Assembly: GCF_004349055.1 (NCBI RefSeq) | Contig: NZ_SMKX01000001.1 | Location: 106,263 to 170,262 of the forward strand | DNA from: Kribbella antibiotica | GTDB taxonomy: Bacteria > Actinomycetota > Actinomycetes > Propionibacteriales > Kribbellaceae | DNA: 64,000 nucleotides | Direction: 5' to 3' | In this document: positions 46,959 to 57,389 of the stretch, piece after piece | Layout of the letters: each line of letters starts with the position of its first letter | Numbering within the stretch: position 1 is the first letter of the stretch | Translations under genes and position numbers: made by a program | Notes under the pieces: generated by a model | The model's input: only the letters and a program-made list of their open reading frames with translations | The model's database searches: none | Told to the model about the DNA's origin: nothing

Positions 46959-48269
46959 TTGACGCGAGTGTTGATCGCAACCACACCGGCACCTGGACAC
47001 ATCGTCGGGGTGCTCGAGGTCGCCCGTGAACTGGTCCGTCGCGGCCATCAGGTGCGCTGGTACACCGGCCGCGCGTTCCAGCGGCAGGTGGAGCAGACCG
47101 GGGCGCAGTTCGAACCGATGAGCGCCGACCTCGATTTCGGCGGCAGGAGCCGGGAGGAGGCCTTCCCCGACCATGCCGGCCTGACCGGACTGCCCAGTTT
47201 CAAGATCGGTGTCAGGGACATCTTCTACCGGACCGCACCAGGCCAGCTGGACGACCTGATGGCAGTGCTCGAAAGGTTTCCGGCCGACTGCCTTCTCGCC
47301 GACGACATGTGTTACGGAGCGTGTTTCGCCAGCGAACGCACCGGGATCCCGCTGGCCTGGCTGAGCAACTCGATCTACATCCTCGGCAGCAAGGACACCG
47401 GGCCGCTCGGTTTAGGGCTCCCGCCGAGCTCGTCGCCGTTCCGGCGGATCCGCAATGCGTTGCTCAGGTTCGCCGGAGACAAGGTGTCGATGCGGGATCT
47501 GCGCCAGGAGGCCGACCGGGTCCGGGCCCAGGTGAACCTGCCGCGGCTGACGACTAGGGCGATGGAGAACATCGCGCGCCCGCCCAGCCTCTACCTGGTG
47601 GGCACCGTGCCGTCCTTCGAGTTCCCGCGCACCGACCTGTTGCCGGGAACCCACTTCGTCGGTGGGCTGTTCGCACTCCCGCCCGAGGACTTCGATCCGC
47701 CTGGCTGGTGGGACGAGCTGCAGGACGGCCGGCCCGTGGTAGTGATCACCCAGGGCACTACCGCGAACGACGTCGACCGGCTGCTCGTCCCCGCCGTCCG
47801 GGCCTTGGCCGAACAAGACCTCCTGGTGGTGGTCACCACCGGGAGCGACCTGGACGTCGACCGGCTGCGGCCGCTGCCGGCCAATGTCCGGCTGGAGCGG
47901 TTCGTTCCGTACCACCACCTGATGCCGCACGTGAACGTGATGGTGACCAACGGGGGCTACAACGGCGTCACCGCGGCCCTGGCCCAGGGCGTCCCGCTGG
48001 TCGTCGCACCGGCCACGGAGGAGAACCCCGACGTCGCGGCGCGGATCGAGTTCGCCGGGGCGGGGGTGGTCGTCAAGAAGCGGGCCGTGTCGGAAGCCAG
48101 TCTGCGGGACGCGGTGACCGCCGTACTGACCGAAGAGCGTTACCGGCAGCGAGCACGCACGCTGGCGGCCGAGCACCAGGAGTCCGACGCCCCGCGCCGG
48201 GCCGCCGAGCTGATCGAGTCCCTGGCCGCTTCCACCGGCCAGATTTCCACCGGAGGGGTCACCCGATGA
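46959..48269 (+). CDS. staG: Indolocarbazole N-glycosyltransferase (StaG-like)
   Basis: This is about 436 aa from TTG 46959, with GGAGG at 46949-46953; GTG 46968 is an alternative, and the N-terminus reads VLIATTPAPGHIVGVLEVARELVRRGH. GT1-family UGT with GT-B fold. The C-terminal half has the NDP-sugar-binding region VMVTNGGYNGVTAALAQGVP. StaG attaches the dTDP-deoxyaminosugar to one indole nitrogen of K252c. It is coupled to staN by an ATGA overlap. Confidence 0.93.
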   Translation: MTRVLIATTPAPGHIVGVLEVARELVRRGHQVRWYTGRAFQRQVEQTGAQFEPMSADLDFGGRSREEAFPDHAGLTGLPSFKIGVRDIFYRTAPGQLDDLMAVLERFPADCLLADDMCYGACFASERTGIPLAWLSNSIYILGSKDTGPLGLGLPPSSSPFRRIRNALLRFAGDKVSMRDLRQEADRVRAQVNLPRLTTRAMENIARPPSLYLVGTVPSFEFPRTDLLPGTHFVGGLFALPPEDFDPPGWWDELQDGRPVVVITQGTTANDVDRLLVPAVRALAEQDLLVVVTTGSDLDVDRLRPLPANVRLERFVPYHHLMPHVNVMVTNGGYNGVTAALAQGVPLVVAPATEENPDVAARIEFAGAGVVVKKRAVSEASLRDAVTAVLTEERYRQRARTLAAEHQESDAPRRAAELIESLAASTGQISTGGVTR

Positions 48270-49489
48270 ACGTCACGACACCAACCGAACTGCAGAACAC
48301 CGGCCCGCTGGAAGCGCCGTGGGCGAGCATGCCGATCGACCCGGGGCCGTTCGACGCCATGCCCGACCTGCTGGCGGCGGCGAAGGTGGCGCCGGTGATC
48401 CGGATCCCGTACCTCGAGCACCACGCCTATGTCGTCTGCGACCCGGAGCTGGTGCGGACCGCCCTCACCCACCCCAAACTGCTCAAGGACATCACCCTGG
48501 TGCCCGAGTGGATGCGCAAGCCGGGCCTGATGGTCGGCTCGCAGCCGCCGCCGGAGTACGCCCGCGCGATGATCATGGCCGATGGTGAGAACCACGCGCG
48601 GATCCGGCGGATCCACGCGCCGGTGCTGAGCCCTCGCAACACCGAGCGATGGGGCGAGCGGGTCAGCGTCAAGGTCGACGGCTTCCTGGAGGAGCTGGGG
48701 CAGATCCAGGCGGATCAGGTCAATGTGGTCACGGACTTCACGCACCGGATCCCGCTCGCGTTCATCTCCGAGATGCTCGGCCTGCCGCTGGAGGCGGAGC
48801 GGGAACTGCGCGCCATCACCGACGTGATGCTCTACTCCGCCGACTATCCGGCTCGCACGGAGGCGGTCGGGGCGCTGTTCGGTGCGGTGCAGGGCTGGGT
48901 GCAGAACCCGGAGCCGCTGCGCGACGGCGTGATCACGGGTCTGCTGGCGGCCGAAGGAGACACGGTCACCGAGGGCGAGGTCGTCGTCTGGACGGTGGGC
49001 ATGATCATCACCGGCTACGAGACGACCGGCAGCCTGATTTCCGCGGCGCTGTACGAGGCGCTGCGGCGACCGCCGGAGGAGCGACCGCAGGACGAAGAGG
49101 GCATCAAGGAGTGGATCGAGGAGACCCTCCGGGTGCATCCGCCGTTCCCACACCCGACCTGGCGGTTTGCTATCGAGGACATCGACCTCGGCGGCTACTC
49201 GATCCCGAAGGGCTCCGCGTTGCAGGTCAGCATCGCGGCGGCGAACCGGGGACCGGAGGAGGGCGCCGACAGCTTCGAGGCGGCGCGGAAGGGTGCTGGA
49301 CACCTCACCTTCGGACTCGGCACGCACTACTGCATCGGCGCGTCACTGGTCCGGCTGGAGGCACAGATCGCGGTGCGCGGATTCCTGTACCGCTTCCCGC
49401 AGGCGCGGCTGGCCAGCGAAGCCGCGGTCGAATGGGAGTCGGAGTGGATGATCCGCCGGCTGGCAGTCCTCCCCGCCACCCTGACCTGA
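48266..49489 (+). CDS. staN: Cytochrome P450 forming the second C-N bond (StaN-like)
   Basis: This 407-aa P450 starts at ATG 48266. I-helix ITGYETTGS, K-helix EWIEETLRVHPPFPHPTWR, and heme ligand Cys356 in FGLGTHYCIGASLVRLEAQ. In staurosporine biosynthesis StaN oxidatively joins the sugar C5' to the second indole nitrogen. Rebeccamycin-type clusters lack this gene, so its presence with staG argues for a doubly linked sugar. The position directly after staG is as in the known staurosporine cluster, in the same transcription unit. Confidence 0.9.
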   Translation: MNVTTPTELQNTGPLEAPWASMPIDPGPFDAMPDLLAAAKVAPVIRIPYLEHHAYVVCDPELVRTALTHPKLLKDITLVPEWMRKPGLMVGSQPPPEYARAMIMADGENHARIRRIHAPVLSPRNTERWGERVSVKVDGFLEELGQIQADQVNVVTDFTHRIPLAFISEMLGLPLEAERELRAITDVMLYSADYPARTEAVGALFGAVQGWVQNPEPLRDGVITGLLAAEGDTVTEGEVVVWTVGMIITGYETTGSLISAALYEALRRPPEERPQDEEGIKEWIEETLRVHPPFPHPTWRFAIEDIDLGGYSIPKGSALQVSIAAANRGPEEGADSFEAARKGAGHLTFGLGTHYCIGASLVRLEAQIAVRGFLYRFPQARLASEAAVEWESEWMIRRLAVLPATLT

Positions 49490-49499
49490 TGACTCGCTG

Positions 49500-50564
49500 A
49501 TGAAAGCCCTCGTACTTGCCGGCGGCTCCGGCTCGCGGCTCCGGCCGATCACCCACACCTCGGCGAAGCAGCTCGTCCCGGTCGCCAACAAACCAGTGCT
49601 GTTCTATGGTCTCGAGTCGATCGCCGCGGCGGGGATCCAGGAGGTCGGCATCGTGGTCGGCGACCGGGCCGCCGAGATCGAGGCCGCGGTCGGCGACGGC
49701 TCGCGGTTCGGCCTGGAAGTCACCTATCTCGTCCAGGACGCACCGCTGGGCCTGGCCCATGCCCTGCTGATCGCCCGGGACTACCTCGGCGAGGACGACT
49801 TCGTGATGTACCTCGGCGACAACTTCATCGTCGGCGGGATCAGCGAACTCGTGCAGCGCTTCCGCGACGACCGTCCGGACGCCCAGATCATGATGACCCA
49901 GGTGTCCGACCCGCGGGCGTTCGGCGTGGTCGAGCTCGATGCCGGTGGCCGGGTGATCGGCCTCGAGGAGAAGCCGGAGCATCCGAAGAGCGACCTCGCG
50001 CTGGTCGGCGTCTACCTGTTCACCGCCCGGGTGCACGACGTGGTGACCGGGCTCAAACCGTCGTCGCGGGGCGAGCTGGAGATCACCGACGCGATTCAGA
50101 AGCTGATCGACGCAGACTGCCGGGTGAGTTCGGTCGTCGTGTCCGGGTACTGGAAGGACACCGGCAACGTCGCCGACATGCTGGAGGTCAACCGGCTCGT
50201 TCTGGACGGCATGGCCGCCGACTGCTCCGGTGAGGTCCACGCCAGTGAGCTGGTCGGCCGGGTGGTGATCGAGAAAGGTGCCGTCGTCACCGGGTCGCGG
50301 ATCGTCGGCCCGGTGGTGATCGCGGCCGGCTCGGTGATCCGCGACTCCTACATCGGTCCGTTCACCTCCATCGACAGGAACTGCGCGGTGATCGACTCCG
50401 AGGTCGAGTACTCCATCCTGCTGGGTGGCGCCGCCATCTCCGGAGTACGGCGAATCGAGCGTTCGCTGATCGGACGTGAGGTCGAGGTGACCTCGACACC
50501 CGAGATCCTGCGGGCCCTCCGTCTTGTCCTCGGCGACCACAGCTTGGTGCACATCGCTTCGTGA
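49500..50564 (+). CDS. staA: Glucose-1-phosphate thymidylyltransferase, long form (StaA-like)
   Basis: This 354-aa protein has the nucleotidyltransferase signature LVLAGGSGSRLRPITHTSAKQ and YLGDNF, then a C-terminal left-handed beta-helix of hexapeptide repeats (about 245-354; VVIEKGAVVTGSRIVGPVVI). This is the StrD/DesIII-type long RmlA that makes dTDP-glucose for antibiotic sugars. ATG 49500 lies 10 bp after staN, so it closes the plus-strand staG-N-A unit. It converges with staR 9 bp away. Confidence 0.92.
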   Translation: MKALVLAGGSGSRLRPITHTSAKQLVPVANKPVLFYGLESIAAAGIQEVGIVVGDRAAEIEAAVGDGSRFGLEVTYLVQDAPLGLAHALLIARDYLGEDDFVMYLGDNFIVGGISELVQRFRDDRPDAQIMMTQVSDPRAFGVVELDAGGRVIGLEEKPEHPKSDLALVGVYLFTARVHDVVTGLKPSSRGELEITDAIQKLIDADCRVSSVVVSGYWKDTGNVADMLEVNRLVLDGMAADCSGEVHASELVGRVVIEKGAVVTGSRIVGPVVIAAGSVIRDSYIGPFTSIDRNCAVIDSEVEYSILLGGAAISGVRRIERSLIGREVEVTSTPEILRALRLVLGDHSLVHIAS

Positions 50565-50573
50565 GCATTCTCG

Positions 50574-53339
50574 TCAGGGGGTGCTGGGCTTGAACCGAAC
50601 CAGAGCCAGGGCTGTCCGGGACCGGATGCCGAGCTTGCGGTAGATCTGCCGCAAGTGGAACCCGACCGTGTGTGGGGAGATGAACAGGCGGCTGGCGGCC
50701 TGCTGGTTGGTGAGCCCGCTGGCCACCAGTTCTGCCACCTTCCGTTCGGTCTTGGTGAGGCTGTCCCAGCCGGAGGCCGGGCGCTTCGCGTGCGTCCAGT
50801 GCCGGCGCCGCACACCGAGCCGGCGCAGGTGGGCCCGTACCCGGGCGGCATCCCGCTCGCCGCCGAGCGCGGCGTACGCGCTCATCGCACCGTCCAGCTC
50901 GCTGATCGCGGTCTTGTGATCACCCCGGGTGAGCAGGAGACCGGCATGGTCCTCGGCGGCGGTGGCCCGGGCCCACGGGTTCCGGTGCAGCCGGCCTGCC
51001 TCAGCCAAAGTCTCCAGGTCTCCCTCGGCGAGCGCGCGGGCATGCATGGCCGCGGCTAGCACCGCGGGAACCTGCTGGTTGTGGTTGCGGAGGTACTCCG
51101 TTGTATCGATGACCGTTCGGGCGACATCCGGCCGGTCCGCCGCGAGCGCGCAGCGGACGAACCAGGGCGCGGCGGCCGGATCCTCCAGCACGAGTTCGCG
51201 GAGCGCGCCGTCGTCCACGCCGATCTCGGCCAGCACCGCGATCGCCGCGGGGGAGTCGGCTTGGGCCTCGGTCAGCTGTGCTTTCAGCAGCAGGTGGGAG
51301 GCCCACCAGGGACTTGACGAATGATAATGCGGGAAGTTCTTCTCCAGGGTCTTGAGGTGATCGCCGGCCAAGGGGAGCGCGCCCCGGCGCAGGGCGATCT
51401 GGGCCAGCACGAGCCAGGCCTGCGGAGCGAGCATCGGTACGCAGGGTCCATCCGTACCCGCCCCGATGCGCGCCGCCTTCTCTGCCTCGTCGAGGTGTCC
51501 CTGGGCGAGATGCAACGGCGCTCGGAGAACGGCCGGTACGGCGTCGGCCAGAGTGCGCACCTCCGCGGTGGCCGTCTGGACGAAGCTTTGGACGACCGCC
51601 TCGGCCTCCTCGTATTCGTCGGTCCTGGTCAGCGCGAAGGCCAGGAACCAGCGCGGATCGAGGAGTTGTACGTCCTCGCCCCAGCGGTCGAGCGCGACGG
51701 CCTCACGCAAGGTCGCCACCGAGTCGCCGACCCGGCCGTCATGCCACTGACCGAGCGCCTGGAAGGTCATCGCGCCGACCTGCACGGCCTGGGTGTGATA
51801 GTCGGGTGCTCTGAGAATCTTCTGTGCTTGTTCGACCGCAGTGTTGTCGCCGGTCAGGTAAGAGGTGGCGAGATGGGTGATCACGGCCTCGCCGCGGCGC
51901 TCGAAACAACCCTCCTGGGTGGCCAACGCCGCTCCAGCCGCCTGGCGGGCCAGCTGTATGTCTCCCAGCAGCAGCAGTGCGGTCGACATCGACGCTTGTA
52001 GCTCGGCGATGTCGTCGGCGAACGCAGTCTGCCCCGGGGGGGTTTGCTGCGCGGACTCCTCGATCGTGTCCGTCGCCAGGGCGATGGCCCGGTCCAGCTT
52101 GCCCGCTCTGGTGAACGCCTCGACCGCGATCTTCGCCAGGCGCACGTAGTCGGCCTGCCCCGGGGGTAGCAGCGCCAGACACCGGGTCGCCAGCGACGCC
52201 GCGGTGGACGGATCCGTGGCCAGCAGCCGTTGGGCTCCTTCGGCGATGAGGCGCAGCTCCTCCGTGTTGCCAGGCTTGACGATGTGCACCAGCTGCAAGG
52301 CGACCCGTTCGAGGCCGTCGGGACGTGACAGCAGGATCTCCGCGGCCTGCCGGCGAAGCAGCGCGCACACCGGAGGCGGCACGGAGTCGAGCAGCACCCG
52401 CCAGATCGGCTCACTGCGGAACGCGAGGTCGTGCTCGCCACACACCAGAAGTCGTCGGCTGACCGCTTCGTCCACGGCGGCCAGCAGACCGACAGGTCCT
52501 TCACCCAGTAGCGCCGACAGGTCCTCCGGTGCGCACGGTGATCCGAGCACCGCTGCCAGTCTGAGCGCTGTCATGGTGGGGGCGGACAGTGACCGGAGAT
52601 CTTCCTGCATCAGGGTGGAAAAGCGTTTGGGTACCGGCGGAGGTGTGCAGACATCGAGCCCGGCGGGGGCGGCGCTGTGTGAGTCGGGTTGTAACCGCGA
52701 GGTGCCGTCGACAGTACAGATGTCGCCGTCCGTCATGAGTTCCTGGACCAGGTCGATGACTGCACGCGGTGTGCCGTTGAGGCTATCTGCCAGGGCAAGC
52801 AGTGCTGGACTGGGGACGGCTCCCGTGAGGTCGGCGACCAGTTGCGCCAACGCGTCACCCGAGAGCGGCTCCAGGTCCCGCAGGGGTTCCACCGGAACTC
52901 GGCCCCGGAGCTTGCCGAGCGAGGTCTTCAACGATTCGTTCTGCCCGGTATCGCGGTCAGAAGTGAAGGCGAGCAGCCAGAGGATCGGGCGATCGCTGGA
53001 TGCCACGATGAGGTCACACAACTCCGCTAGTGAGCTGCAGCTCGCCAGTTGCAGATCGTCGAGCGCGACCATGGTGGGGAGGCGTTTCGCGTCCTTGCCC
53101 AGCCAGGTCCGGGTCTCCCCGATCTCGGCCGGGACGCCGCTGGCGACCGCGAAGCCTTTCCTTTCGGCGATGGCGGCCGCTTCCATCAGCAGACGGGTCT
53201 TGCCGATGCCGGGCGCCCCCTCCACCAGGAGGACTTTGCTCCGCTGAGTGGGTGTAACGCCGTACAGCAGCATGCTCATCTGAGCGAGCTGCACTTCTCG
53301 GCCGCGGACCGGCGGCATCGATCGCACGTTGGAATCCAT
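50574..53339 (-). CDS. staR: LAL/LuxR-family transcriptional activator (StaR-like)
   Basis: This is about 921 aa from ATG 53339 (MDSNVRSMPPVRGREVQL); a longer frame from TTG 53435 is possible. AAA-type ATPase domain with Walker A LVEGAPGIGKTRLL and Walker B MVALDDLQ, a long TPR-like helical middle, and a C-terminal LuxR HTH (about 860-915; LTKTERKVAELVASGLTNQQ, SPHTVGFHLRQIYRKLGI). StaR is the known pathway-specific regulator type of staurosporine clusters. It probably activates staO and staG units from the divergent region. Confidence 0.88.
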   Translation of the reverse strand: MDSNVRSMPPVRGREVQLAQMSMLLYGVTPTQRSKVLLVEGAPGIGKTRLLMEAAAIAERKGFAVASGVPAEIGETRTWLGKDAKRLPTMVALDDLQLASCSSLAELCDLIVASSDRPILWLLAFTSDRDTGQNESLKTSLGKLRGRVPVEPLRDLEPLSGDALAQLVADLTGAVPSPALLALADSLNGTPRAVIDLVQELMTDGDICTVDGTSRLQPDSHSAAPAGLDVCTPPPVPKRFSTLMQEDLRSLSAPTMTALRLAAVLGSPCAPEDLSALLGEGPVGLLAAVDEAVSRRLLVCGEHDLAFRSEPIWRVLLDSVPPPVCALLRRQAAEILLSRPDGLERVALQLVHIVKPGNTEELRLIAEGAQRLLATDPSTAASLATRCLALLPPGQADYVRLAKIAVEAFTRAGKLDRAIALATDTIEESAQQTPPGQTAFADDIAELQASMSTALLLLGDIQLARQAAGAALATQEGCFERRGEAVITHLATSYLTGDNTAVEQAQKILRAPDYHTQAVQVGAMTFQALGQWHDGRVGDSVATLREAVALDRWGEDVQLLDPRWFLAFALTRTDEYEEAEAVVQSFVQTATAEVRTLADAVPAVLRAPLHLAQGHLDEAEKAARIGAGTDGPCVPMLAPQAWLVLAQIALRRGALPLAGDHLKTLEKNFPHYHSSSPWWASHLLLKAQLTEAQADSPAAIAVLAEIGVDDGALRELVLEDPAAAPWFVRCALAADRPDVARTVIDTTEYLRNHNQQVPAVLAAAMHARALAEGDLETLAEAGRLHRNPWARATAAEDHAGLLLTRGDHKTAISELDGAMSAYAALGGERDAARVRAHLRRLGVRRRHWTHAKRPASGWDSLTKTERKVAELVASGLTNQQAASRLFISPHTVGFHLRQIYRKLGIRSRTALALVRFKPSTP

Positions 53340-53632
53340 CACGAACCCGGACTTCGGGATGCAGTGGCGGTCAGGCGGGGCGAGCAAGGCATGGCGGGCC
53401 TCCGATTTGAACGCGCAGTAGCTGGAGAATCGCAAGGTGTCATGCGATGGTTGACAATTTCAACGAAAATCCGTCGAAACAAGGGTTGCCAACAGGTGTA
53501 GAGCGTCATAGACGTTGGGCTTTGGCGATTGCTCCACGGGCGGTCACGCGCTCGTCGCCAGTCGGCAATCTCGGCGTGTTATTGCGGTTTACCGGGGAGC
53601 CCGGAAGAACTCCCACCTCAGAGTGTTCTTGT

Positions 53633-54027
53633 TCACCTTCCGGTGTTTCCTGCCGTGACCGGCACCACGTCCGTGCCCTGGGCAAATGCTTGGGCGGCAC
53701 CGGCGGTCCAGACGGCCCTCGCAAGTTGCTGCCGCACATCGGACGCGACGTACAGATGGTCCTGCACCCGGTAGGTTCCGACTATGTTTCTGCGGCGGCC
53801 CGCGCCAGACTCGACGGTCGCTTGACAGACACTGACCCGATCACCGGTCACGAGGTGACATCGGTGATCGTCGGATGGGCTTGGCCACCCTGAGCCTTGA
53901 TTCCTGCCGGATCAGTTGCGATATGAGTTGCCGAGGCCTGAGCCAGGCCCGATAGTCCGATTGCCAGGGCGGTGGCCGAAGCGACGGTAACAATGCCGAT
54001 CCGCCTCGATCGTGGGATGGATACCAC
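53633..54027 (-). pseudogene. S8 (subtilisin-like) peptidase N-terminus, frameshifted and truncated
   Basis: GTG 54027, after GGAAGGGA, opens a signal peptide (RRIGIVTVASATALAIGLSG, then AQASA) and a short propeptide ending DVTS-stop at 53848. In the next frame the sequence continues VTGDRVSVCQATVESGAGRR and GTYRVQDHLYVASDV to a stop at 53633. Actinobacterial S8 peptidases read TLVTGDRV at this point, and restoring one C (ACCTC to ACCCTC) rebuilds it. No catalytic domain follows. It lies between staR and staB. Confidence 0.7.
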
Positions 54028-54218
54028 GAGGAGTCCCTTCCACTGCGGTTGTCCTCACGTCGACTCGACCGGCCGCCTCACAGTGCAGTGCCGTCGAGCC
54101 AGAAACCTCTTACCACTTGATTACCAGTTTAGTACAGCCGATCCTGAGGCGTATTCCACTGACTCGTCAAGAGATTTGGGCAAATGAGATCGAGATGACA
54201 ACGAATCGTTGACCACTT

Positions 54219-55495
<1,277 letters not shown>

Positions 55496-55559
55496 CCTCG
55501 GTGTGCGTTACACCGATTGCACGAGCGGCAGGCCGTCCGGGGTGCAGGGACTGGAGCCG

Positions 55560-55807
55560 ACCCACTCGAACGTCCGGCGGCCGCCGAGGCCAATGCTGGA
55601 CAACGCGGTCGCCGAGTCCTTCTTCGCGACCGTGAAACCGAGCTGATCCAGCGCCACACCCAGCCGACCTACAAAGGCGTCACCAGCGCGATCTTCAACT
55701 ACATCGAAGGCTGGTACAACCGCCGCCGACGCCACTCCACCCTCGGCTATCTCAGCCCCACCAGCTACGAATCATTCCACGCCACCACCCATCAACAGGT
55801 AGCGTGA
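55560..55807 (+). pseudogene. IS3-family transposase 3' remnant with frameshift
   Basis: MLDNAVAESFFATVK (from 55593) holds the catalytic Glu region of the IS3/IS150 OrfB integrase core. The frame is then lost at GTGAAACC (about 55634); one more A would restore TVKTELIQ. It resumes in the other frame as ELIQRHTQPTYKGVTSAIFN, FNYIEGWYNRRRRHSTLGYL and SPTSYE, ending at 55807. The 5' part, both inverted repeats and orfA are missing. Confidence 0.8.
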
Positions 55808-55949
55808 ACCACCCTCACATCAACCCTGTCCGTCGAACCGGGTCGACCCCATTCCGAAGGGTGCCGAACGACTCCTTCAGGATGCCGCCCTCCAGATACT
55901 CGTGGGACGGCCGGGCCGTGAAGGATCGAGGAAAGAAACGCAGGAGCGT

Positions 55950-56352
55950 GCGGGAGCGACGGGCGTCGTGGCAGTCGCAGCACAGCGTCGAGTTCTGGAG
56001 TACGTGAAGGGCCACCGGCTTGAAGGGGCATGGTGGCTGTCGATGCTCGGGCAGCTGCGCGCACAGGGCGACCTCATCAGCGAGGCCGGCGTGCGCTCGT
56101 GGATCGGCCGGCTTCGCAGGTCAGACGGGCTGCCGAAGGCGCCGTACGTGGGCAGCGGGCTGATGATGGTCGACGAGCTCGGCCAGCCATTGCGTCCGCA
56201 GTACTACTCAGACCTGTTTGAGCAGCTGACGAAGGAAGCCGGGCTGCCGCCGATCACAGACGTCCATCACCGAGCAGTACCAGCACGCGTTCCATGACGC
56301 GCTGCGCTCTGCGGGCGCGCAGCTCGGACAGGCCCTGCACAGTGGATTGTGA
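55950..56352 (+). pseudogene. Tyrosine recombinase (phage/ICE integrase) remnant
   Basis: The frame reads RRVLEYVKGHRLEGAWWLSM, then SGLMMVDELGQPLRP and YSDLFEQLTKEAGLPPIT. These are typical of actinobacterial integrases just before the catalytic HARHT box. That box is gone: the reading shifts to TSITEQYQHAFHDALRSAGA and QLGQALHSG, which corresponds to the region after the catalytic Tyr. At least two internal deletions have removed the catalytic residues. The remnant ends 134 bp from the 3' end of tRNA-His, the usual attachment-site arrangement. Confidence 0.65.
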
Positions 56353-56429
56353 GATGTCTGTGATACGCCGCAGGGGCTCGCAGACCTTAGCGGTGACCGG
56401 CTAAGCGGGCGGACTGTTGGGTGTACATG

Positions 56430-56479
56430 AAGAAACCCCAGGTCAGGAGCCTTTCCAGGCTCCCTCTCTGGGGTTTCTT
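56430..56479. terminator. Terminator beyond tRNA-His
   Basis: AAGAAACCCCAG (56430-56441) pairs perfectly with CTGGGGTTTCTT (56468-56479), with a nested GGAGCC/GGCTCC stem in the loop. It lies 7 bp past the 3' end of the minus-strand tRNA-His. Confidence 0.85.
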
Positions 56480-56485
56480 ACCTCG

Positions 56486-56559
56486 GGTGAGTAACGGGAC
56501 TTGAACCCGCGGCCACCTGGACCACAACCAGGTGCTCTACCAGCTGAGCTATACCCACC
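56486..56559 (-). tRNA. tRNA-His (GTG)
   Basis: A 74-nt cloverleaf is seen on the minus strand. The extra G-1 pairs with C73, and acceptor GTGGGTA pairs with TACTCAC. The anticodon arm is CCTGG-TTGTGGT-CCAGG with anticodon GTG, and the T-arm is GCGGG-TTCAAGT-CCCGT. CCA is not encoded. Confidence 0.96.
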
Positions 56560-56627
56560 ATCGCCACTCTTTACTGCAGCAGCGGAGCAATCATAGCGAT
56601 GATGGACGGGAAGCAAAAATCGGGGGT

Positions 56628-57236
56628 TCAGACGCCGGGGGGCGGGGTGCTGACGGCGGTGGCTGCGGCTCTTGCGGTCTCGGAATCGGGGCCGGGCTGG
56701 GTGACGAAAACGGTCTGCCGGTAGTAGCGGAGTTCGGAGATGCTTTCGCGGATGTCGGCCAGGGCGCGGTGGTTGCCGGTTTTGGCGGGGGTGGCGTAGT
56801 AGACGCGCGGATACCAGCGGCGGACGAGCTCCTTGATGGAGCTGACGTCGACGTTGCGGTAGTGCAGGTGGGACTCGACGCGGGGCATGTCGCGGACCAG
56901 GAAGGTGCGGTCGGTGCCGACGGAGTTGCCGGCCAGGGCGGCCTTGCGGGGCTCCTTGACGTAGCCGGCGATGAAGTCGAGGACCTGCTGTTCGGCGTCG
57001 GCCAGCTCGATGCCTTGGTCGAGTTCGGCGAGCAGGCCGGACTCGGTGTGCATGTTGCGGACGAAGTCGCCCATCTGCTCCAGTGCGGCGGCCGGTGGCT
57101 TGATCACCAGGTCGATTCCGTCACCGAGCACATTCAGTTCGTAGTCGGTGACGAGCACCGCAACCTCGATCGTGGCGTCTGCCGCCAGGTCGAGGCCGGT
57201 CATCTCGCAGTCGATCCACACCAGCCGGTCATTCAT
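56628..57236 (-). CDS. orn: Oligoribonuclease (DEDDh 3'-5' exonuclease)
   Basis: This is 202 aa from ATG 57236 ([16 protein letters not shown]), with AAGGTGAG upstream; a GTG two codons earlier is possible. DEDDh exonuclease motifs: [10 protein letters not shown] (ExoI Asp/Glu), the ExoII region, and [15 protein letters not shown] (ExoIII His/Asp). It degrades 2-5-nt RNAs and pGpG to mononucleotides in the cytoplasm. Its place beside tRNA-His is familiar in Actinobacteria. Confidence 0.95.
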   Translation of the reverse strand: MNDRLVWIDCEMTGLDLAADATIEVAVLVTDYELNVLGDGIDLVIKPPAAALEQMGDFVRNMHTESGLLAELDQGIELADAEQQVLDFIAGYVKEPRKAALAGNSVGTDRTFLVRDMPRVESHLHYRNVDVSSIKELVRRWYPRVYYATPAKTGNHRALADIRESISELRYYRQTVFVTQPGPDSETARAAATAVSTPPPGV

Positions 57237-57389
57237 GGGCACTCACCTTACGGCCGACCGTGGACACTCTGACGACCGGCTGGCCGCAGACGGGTTGTTT
57301 CAGTTCGGTACGGCGCCCCCGCGCCTACGTACTGTTGCTGCTCCGGCGACAATCCGGGACCATTCACCGGGGGAGGAGGTGCGGGACTG

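Noticed and set aside
48140..49327. 395-aa minus-strand open frame
   Set aside because: It is antisense to the StaN P450, which has a complete heme-binding motif on the plus strand.
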